A stretch of DNA of 64,000 nucleotides, taken from contig JASDDO010000016.1 of NCBI GenBank assembly GCA_030015575.1, forward strand, positions 107,651,241 to 107,715,240, in the 5' to 3' direction. Under the pieces are notes generated by a model that ran no database searches, had not been told where the DNA came from, and saw only the letters and a program-made list of their open reading frames with translations. The stretch is from Agapanthus africanus (Eukaryota; Streptophyta; Magnoliopsida; Asparagales; Amaryllidaceae). This document shows, in pieces, positions 58,445-64,000 of the stretch (the stretch's first letter is position 1; the number at the start of each line of letters is the position of its first letter). The translations under genes and the position numbers were made by a program.

Positions 58445-59649
58445 CCAATTATTCACAAAAAAGTCCTAACCGCACTTTCGCATGGAACACGATTGCACTG
58501 ATCATGTGCAACAAGCCGTTAAACCTCTAGGTGTCCCTAGTAGGAGGAGTGTTGTCTCCTGAGGGTTTTCAGCGGATTACACCCACAAAATCCCGTCAAG
58601 CTAGTGTCATAAGTTAACATCGATTCTACTCCTACAGTTTAGTATTTACGTTAGAAATTCTATCATCCTAAGTTAGAAATATCCAACCCTAATGCTTCAC
58701 ACCTCCTATCTAACCTTAGATCATATACGTTCCAAAAAAGTTTAGAAAGATGTTGGTTCTCCTGAGTTTTCCTTCTTCAAGTGTGGTCTCAAATCATGGA
58801 TTTTTATCAATTTCACAGAAAACATAAGTCTTATTCTTTATTTCTATCTCTTATCTAAACATTGATTGTATACCCCTACGTGTGTGTATATTTGCACCCC
58901 TACACTTAAGAATTCAATTCATGCTATAATACCCTTGCCCTAATACCTAATACTACTTCTTTTCATTAAGGATGGACAGATTTGCTCACACACCTTTCAT
59001 GCGACTATTAATGCTTCTTGAGGCACTAACGGCCGATTACTGAATGTGTGAAATTTAAAGTGTAAATAGCAGTTTCCAGATCTTGACTTTATTCTATTTT
59101 TCTTTTTCTTTTTCAGGACCGTATATATTTTTCAATATGCTCTTTTGGTGTTTAGCTTTAAATACCGTTTTTTCTTTCATACTAGGCTTTCAGGCAAGAG
59201 TATTTCTAGGTATCCTCTACTATCCCAAGTTTCAAGGTGCGTGTAAGTGCAGTTTGTAGGGTATAGACTTTCTAAATTTGAACTCAAGAAAAGAAACTAT
59301 TTTTCAGACTTATCTTTCAGTAAAGCTTCAATACTTTCCCTTCATCTTGACTTAACTCAAGAACTGAACTCAAGATTACCTATTTCTCAAAAAAAACTGT
59401 AAGGACGTATACTTACCAAAGTTAGACAGAATAAGGGTTATTTTAAGGGTTTTCAATTCCTAAGCCTAGAATTTAGTTATTTCTAACATATCAACTAAAC
59501 TTTCAGAATAAAAATCTAAGTTACCCTATTAGCTAACTTGACGACAAAGTTTTTATATTTTTTGGAAAATTTTCAATTTTTGTGGGTTTTTAATAAGGTA
59601 TGCAAATGCAAAATATACAAATGAATGAGAAGGAAGAAAGCTTACCGAG
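58445..59649 (-). other. F non-coding segment
   Basis: Between the true polypurine tract and the first inner copy. AT-rich, no coding domain seen on either strand. Parts are T-rich on the plus strand. Confidence 0.5.
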
Positions 59650-59689
59650 CACACCCCCAAACTTAAACTTGACAGTGCCCTCACTGTCA
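59650..59689 (-). other. Second polypurine-tract-like motif with hairpin
   Basis: On the minus strand TGACAGTG-AGGG-CACTGTCA is followed by AGTTTAAGTTTGGGGGTGT. Same order as the true tract, with a different stem. Confidence 0.75.
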
Positions 59690-59782
59690 GGCTATACCAA
59701 GAGGGTCAAAATTGTCGGCGCTCCCTAAAAACAAATTATATACATAACAAAAAAGGAAAACAAAAAATATATACAAAAAGGT

Positions 59783-59819
59783 CCCCCCCAAACTTAAGTA
59801 AAACAGTGTTTCCACTGTT
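59783..59819 (-). other. Third polypurine-tract-like motif with hairpin
   Basis: On the minus strand AACAGTG-GAAA-CACTGTT is followed by TTACTTAAGTTTGGGGGGGA. It stands just after the last ORF-like frame of F. Confidence 0.75.
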
Positions 59820-60216
59820 AAGCGTTGAAGTTTAGGATTAGGGGGAAAGAAAACAGTTTCAAACTATACAAGGCCTTACACAGGCCAAAAGTGAGCACCA
59901 ACCATTCAAAGATTTTATCGCTAGAATGTACAGGTTGGTGGAAGAACGCGGAGAGGTAAGAAATGGAGAATACGCAAGACCGTATGGGGATAGAAGCAGG
60001 ATACGGTCTCGGTATATGAGAAGAAGAATGGCGGAAGGGAGAAAGAAGTGGAATATGAACTTGAGGGTGGAAATTGATTGAATAAGTTAGTACAATCTGT
60101 AATGAGCGATGTGAAAAGATGGATTGTACTAATCTATCAATATGGCGAGAAATTAGGTCAAATCCCTCAAGATTCGTGAGAAACCATGGGTACGCCGAAC
60201 TTGGTAAAACAGACAC
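59818..60216 (-). CDS. Hypothetical frame in F, weak
   Basis: A 132-residue frame, hydrophobic and Ser/Pro/His-rich, no family recognised. It lies between the F gag-like ORFs and the inner polypurine-like motif. Sequence at the end of the preceding ORF reads ATG/GTAAGA, which could be a splice donor, so this may be untranslated. I give it low weight. Confidence 0.2.
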   Translation of the reverse strand: MSVLPSSAYPWFLTNLEGFDLISRHIDRLVQSIFSHRSLQIVLTYSINFHPQVHIPLLSPFRHSSSHIPRPYPASIPIRSCVFSISYLSAFFHQPVHSSDKIFEWLVLTFGLCKALYSLKLFSFPLILNFNA

Positions 60217-60240
60217 AGGATGTGAAAATGATACGGTTTC

Positions 60241-60855
60241 TTACCATGTCGGAACGATGGAAAGGATGGAGGTAGGTGATTGAGGAAGGTTATCGGTTAA
60301 AGGTTCAGGAGGGTGTACACAGTCAATGAAAGGAACATGATGAATTGGAAAATCCGACTCGTCAATTAAAACTGGTTCATCCACAAAAATATCCTCAAAA
60401 TTCTCCTCAAAGTTAAGCACATCCATGCATTTATCCTCAAAATCCAGACGCATATGGGGTTCGGGAAAAACATTTAATGACTCTGGATGATGAATTGAAG
60501 AGAAAAACTCAGCCAAATCTATGGGTTCATCATCCAAAATATTCCCAGCGTCAATATCCTCAATCAAGTGAAAATCTATATTCTCAGACACCACAACAAA
60601 AGCATGGATATCATTCAATTCAGGTTCTAGAGTGGAGGTGTAGAGGTCAAAAGGATTGGGTGTGGTTTCACTCAAAAGGGACCCTTCACAATCGGGGAAA
60701 TCAAACACTACAAAGTCACACAACTCATTATCTGTTCTATCTTTAATAAATGAATCGTTTGGAACACTAGATAGACATTCAAAACCGGAGTTGTGGGATT
60801 CAAGTTGAAATGGGTAGGCTTGATTCGGAAGGGGGGTACATCTCACTCTCTCCAC
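60241..60855 (-). CDS. F ORF, downstream part: acidic unknown protein
   Basis: About 200 residues, very acidic (many D/E, for example EENFEDIFVDEPVLIDES), with repeated FD/LD/ED motifs. No domain is recognised; there is no zinc knuckle and no catalytic motif. It begins with GTG, not ATG, and overlaps the end of the upstream ORF by about 55 bp in another frame. One frameshift would make a single protein of about 430 residues, which is the simplest reading. It could be a gag derivative or an element-specific protein. Confidence 0.5.
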   Translation of the reverse strand: MERVRCTPLPNQAYPFQLESHNSGFECLSSVPNDSFIKDRTDNELCDFVVFDFPDCEGSLLSETTPNPFDLYTSTLEPELNDIHAFVVVSENIDFHLIEDIDAGNILDDEPIDLAEFFSSIHHPESLNVFPEPHMRLDFEDKCMDVLNFEENFEDIFVDEPVLIDESDFPIHHVPFIDCVHPPEPLTDNLPQSPTSILSIVPTW

Positions 60856-61507
60856 TCAAATTCTCAACCTGTCCTATCGCCCCTTCATACATTGGAAAAT
60901 TTGGAGCTAGTTGAAAACTAGCCACCGGGTCACTAGGTTGTATGAGGGCGGCCATGGACGCATTCAAATCCATCATCTGTTGGTACGGCGCTACCATAAA
61001 GTCTTCCAAAGACTGTTCCAGACTAGACATGGGCTGTGAAGGGGTTTCAGTAAAAGATTCAAAGTTTTTTGGATACTGAAAACTCCCAAACGGCGGTTCA
61101 GAAGCAATGTCTAGGGAAGGTGCAAAAGTCGGGTAGGACTGGTGGGAATTGAATGGCTGGACAAGAGCAGGATCAACATTTGGATAAGAAGGTGAATGGA
61201 ATTGTTGATCCCAAGAATCTGTAGTGGTGAAAGATCGGCTACAGGATTGTTCAATATGTTCAGCGACGGACAAAGGACGTCTTGCAAAAGGGGTATCAAC
61301 ATAAGAGGGTGGGGGAGGTTGAAAAGGTTGATACAAAGTGGATTGCGGAGGGCAAGTGTTTGTCCTAGACGCGTCTATGCGATCTTTCAAAGAGATTTTG
61401 GGCATAGAGGGATCGTTCGACGTTCGGCCAAAGCAAGAACCGCAAGAAGTAATGTCTGGTTGTGGGTCCCAAAGTTCGGCAAGAGTTTTGTGAGGTGGGG
61501 TACCCAT
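60800..61507 (-). CDS. F ORF, upstream part: possible Athila/Tat gag-like N-terminus
   Basis: ATG at 61507 begins MGTPPHKTLAELWDPQPD; the frame continues above to 61630, but that part is a leader-like hydrophobic stretch. It is rich in Pro, Ser, Gln and Phe (YQPFQPPPPSYVD). TLAELWDPQ loosely recalls the TLKELAAPD start of Athila/Tat gag, from memory and unverified. There is no CCHC knuckle. It continues by frameshift into 60241-60855. Codon positions look protein-like over 235 residues. Confidence 0.5.
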   Translation of the reverse strand: MGTPPHKTLAELWDPQPDITSCGSCFGRTSNDPSMPKISLKDRIDASRTNTCPPQSTLYQPFQPPPPSYVDTPFARRPLSVAEHIEQSCSRSFTTTDSWDQQFHSPSYPNVDPALVQPFNSHQSYPTFAPSLDIASEPPFGSFQYPKNFESFTETPSQPMSSLEQSLEDFMVAPYQQMMDLNASMAALIQPSDPVASFQLAPNFPMYEGAIGQVENLSGESEMYPPSESSLPIST

Positions 61508-61630
61508 GATATGAAGAGAGAAAGAAAGAAAGGCAGAGAAAAGGAGGGGAAAAAGAATGTGATTTTTTTTCCAGTTAGATATTAACAAAAGAATGAAATA
61601 TACACACAAAAAGAATCTGGCCAAAAACAA

Positions 61631-62799
61631 TCACGGCACAAAAATACCACACACCTAATCGTTCTAGGGATCACCTAGGTCAACTAGACCTGCTCCAGAA
61701 GTTGATTGTCGAAGTGAAACTGTGTCGAGAAACGGGCTTAAGATACACTGATCACGAGGCCAGCTAAGTGCAGAGATAAGGGGAGGTTTTCCAACGCTTT
61801 TGCGAAGGTCCTTAATTAAATAACCCTTTTTCTTTTGTCGGTTTCGCCGTTAACACTTTCCTAGACACCCCGTAAACAATGTACAGTTAAGCGAGGTTCT
61901 AAACAAAGTTAACTTCTCCTAGTGAGCGCGAAGTCCTTAAGGCTTAAAGTCTAGTTTCTTTTAAAGTTTGTGCGGGTAAACGTTATGCTCAAGTTCGTGA
62001 TTTGTGGGCCACGGAAAAGGTGATGAAATCCTTTACCGTATGTTGTGGGGTTCGCTTGCCCTTAAGTCCGTATTAATGTATGCAATGCACAATTTAATAA
62101 AAATTCTATAAAGAATCAAACAATCGTTTTTTTATTTTAAGCACGGCACTGCAACAAATACGGGTTAGTCAATTTTTAGCGTTTGCTAGCGAACTTGCAA
62201 AGAATCCTGCAAAAAATAGTATATTGGATGCGTCGGATTTGAGAAGAAAGTGTTTAAGAAATACGTACCGTTAAGTTTTTGGGTTAGGAAACCCCCGTTG
62301 AATCAAATCCGGTAAGCATGAAAAGTTCGCTTGCATGGGTCAAACTACCCGGATCTTTGGCACTGTACTTTGCAATCACCTTAGCCTTGAACGTACACTT
62401 TGCTCCCCACAATCGCAGTTTGCAAATCCCAAAAAATCTGCAGAAAATACAGTATAGTGGAATTCACAGAAAAGATAAAATAAAGGAAAAAGGGGTGGAG
62501 AAAAAATTGGGCACAGAGGCCTCAATGGGACCGCGGAACCGCCGCTCAAGGCACCTTTTGACCGCGGTTCCGCGGTCAAAATGTTGACTAGGGGATTTGT
62601 CTTTGGTCAACAAACTCCACTTCTTCTCTTCTCCAAAATAAAAACCTCTGTTTTCTTTTTGGATTACTGTACTTGCTCCAGATTAGCCTGCACACTTGCT
62701 CACAAAAATTATCAAAAATAACAAAAAGATTTTTTTATTTATAAATATATACAAAAAGAATATTAACCCGAATAACAAGAAAGAAAATACGCTACTGTC
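61631..62799 (-). other. F 5' leader
   Basis: Non-coding sequence from primer site to ORF. It contains the GC hairpin at 62529-62577, an A/T-rich part, and blocks such as CTAGACACCCCGTAAAC with no recognised function. Confidence 0.6.
62529..62577. other. F leader GC-rich hairpin
   Basis: GACCGCGGAACCG (62529-62541) and CGGTTCCGCGGTC (62565-62577) form a perfect 13-bp stem. It is the same core as the copia leader hairpins, about 230 bp inside the primer site. Confidence 0.9.
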
Positions 62800-62817
62800 T
62801 CCCCGGCAACGGCGCCA
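62800..62817 (-). other. F primer binding site (tRNA-Asp)
   Basis: The minus strand reads TGGCGCCGTTGCCGGGGA, complementary to the 3' 18 bases of plant tRNA-Asp, two bases inside the LTR. This differs from the Met-tRNA sites of all the copia elements here. Confidence 0.92.
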
Positions 62818-62819
62818 TT

Positions 62820-64000
62820 TGATCGCACGCATTTGGCGTGTCGGATTTTCAAAGTTCTAAAGTTATAACCGCGATCAAGACGGTGTCGCTATGCAGCTAG
62901 CCGGTTGAGCACGGGTCGATCCACAGGGAGATGATTGTATGTTCGTTCGAGTTTTAGACGAGTTAATAAAGAATGTGTATATGTTTGTTCAGTTCTATCC
63001 TAAGTGTTCGTATTTATGTTCAAGTAAGCTTGTTAAGGTTAAGGTTGGTTAGTAGAGTTAGGATTAGTCTTGTACTTATCTTTAGCCATTCTTAAGACGA
63101 TGTTGGGATAATCGAAAGTAGCGGGGATTAGGAGGACGTAGGAATGGGATTTGCGAGTTTAAGCAAGCTTTCCAACGCTAAATCCATTCCTAGTGCCCCT
63201 TGTCCGTCCGCTAAATATGCTTATTTCTAACCCTCGGCCAAACACCCGCAACCATGTATCCAATTAAGTCACAACTACATGTCATGTTGTAGTGCGCTTA
63301 AAGGACTTCTCGACTTAGGTCGCGGCTATATGTCACGTATAGCGCGCCTAAATGAGGGGGTTGCGTTTGTTTGGTCGGGGGTCGTTTCAAGATGTTTGGC
63401 GAATAGAAGCACAAGGGATTTTTCCGTCCCTCATACCACCTTTCTTAGCCTTAAGAAGAGGGAAATTATTCACACATCATAAAAGACAAGAAAACAAAAA
63501 AAGAAGGAAGAAAATAGGAAAATACGGTTTTACAAGTGAAGCAAGCTAACTCTTGGGTCCTCACCTTAGCAAGGAACTCCGTCAAGTATCATCGCTTGAA
63601 AATACGGATAGAAGAAGAAAAGAAAAGAAATAACAACAACTAGTTAACAACAAATAATAAAATTACAATACAAGATAATAAAATTACAAGACAATAAATA
63701 AAAGAGACAAGATAACAACCCTCATCTTCATTTATCTTCCACTCAAAAAGCTCTCACTACAATTTTCATGGAGGAAAGAATGAAGAAGAAGAAGAAACTT
63801 AGCTAAATCCTAACAAAAAGAGGCATAAGAATGAACTTCTTTGGCTTGGCAAGTTCTGGGATATTTATAGGCAGTAAAATGAAAACCTAGGGCAATATTC
63901 TGAATCAAAATGAATGTACCAATCTGCCCCCAGAAAACGACAGAGTGCGGAGCCCACATGGCCGCGGTTCCGCGGCCTAAGCGCGCTTATGCCGCGGAAC
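62820..64000 (-). repeat. F 5' LTR, cut by the window edge
   Basis: It matches 56749 to about 57940. The LTR end GTGCGATCA is at 62820; its TG start lies outside. It includes a TATA box (63862-63869) and the GC palindrome (63962-64000, incomplete). Confidence 0.92.

Larger units (their letters stand above)
56749..64000 (-). mobile_element. Element F: Ty3/gypsy-type, Athila/Tat-like, without pol
   Basis: LTR copies are at 56749-58405 and 62820 to beyond the window. Primer site is tRNA-Asp and the polypurine tract reads AAGTTTGGGGGTA on the minus strand. The 4.4-kb internal region carries two overlapping ORFs and no protease, integrase or RT. It is therefore non-autonomous. Five bases left of it are ATCAT; the other target copy lies outside. 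It sits in copia LTR G. Lineage placement rests on primer site and polypurine tract, not on protein domains. Confidence 0.85.

Noticed and set aside
1..64000. Possible bacterial, phage or CRISPR system
   Set aside because: No tandem spaced repeats, no prokaryotic operons; all strong signals are plant LTR retrotransposons.

Overview
The window is a piece of a large plant nuclear genome, from a repeat-packed, probably heterochromatic or intergenic region. I see no ordinary host gene, rRNA, tRNA or CRISPR array. Almost every base up to 52.8 kb belongs to long-LTR Ty1/copia retrotransposons nested inside one another. The plant origin rests on the copia pol type (protease, GAG-pre-integrase, integrase, reverse transcriptase, RNase H), initiator-Met-tRNA primer sites, LTRs over 2 kb, and a Ty3/gypsy element primed by tRNA-Asp. 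Species cannot be named.

Layout. A plus-strand copia pol fragment (E, 1-1283) is cut by complete minus-strand element A1 (1284-10688, 5-bp target duplication ATTTT). Next comes the outer shell D, a minus-strand copia element spanning 10694-52779: truncated 3' LTR and RNase H tail at 10694-13054, degenerate pol and leader at 35010-39108, rest of leader and 5' LTR at 49271-52779. Inside D sit a B-type tandem remnant plus complete element B1 (13055-35009, minus strand), and complete element C (39109-49270, plus strand, duplication TCATC). B1 is itself split in its reverse transcriptase by complete element A2 (17623-27826, plus strand, duplication GCCGA). A2 LTRs differ at only about six positions in 2235 bp by hand count, so it is the youngest insertion.

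Right flank. 52780-53567 is a GC-rich, gag-like coding remnant with a plausible small intron. 53568 to about 55995 is an AT-rich unit resembling a minus-strand LTR or small spliced transcription unit. About 56118-56748 is a fragment of another copia LTR of the B/D type, interrupted by F (56749 to beyond 64000), a minus-strand Ty3/gypsy element (Athila/Tat-like by primer site and polypurine tract). F carries two overlapping unknown ORFs and no pol.

How the parts work together. B1 is the only copy with a nearly open pol; A1, A2, C and D have broken pol, and none shows a gag with a zinc knuckle. All five share a roughly 3-kb 5' leader built of recurring hairpin modules. One set of three hairpins keeps a constant loop while its stems change by compensatory substitutions between elements. 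A second GC-rich hairpin built on GGAACCGC occurs near the primer site of four copia elements, in a fifth partial copy, in a variant form in A1, and also in the leader and LTRs of the gypsy element F. These shared RNA-like structures, in defective elements that still moved recently, are the most interesting signal in the window; a role in packaging, dimerisation or translation of RNAs mobilised in trans is inference.
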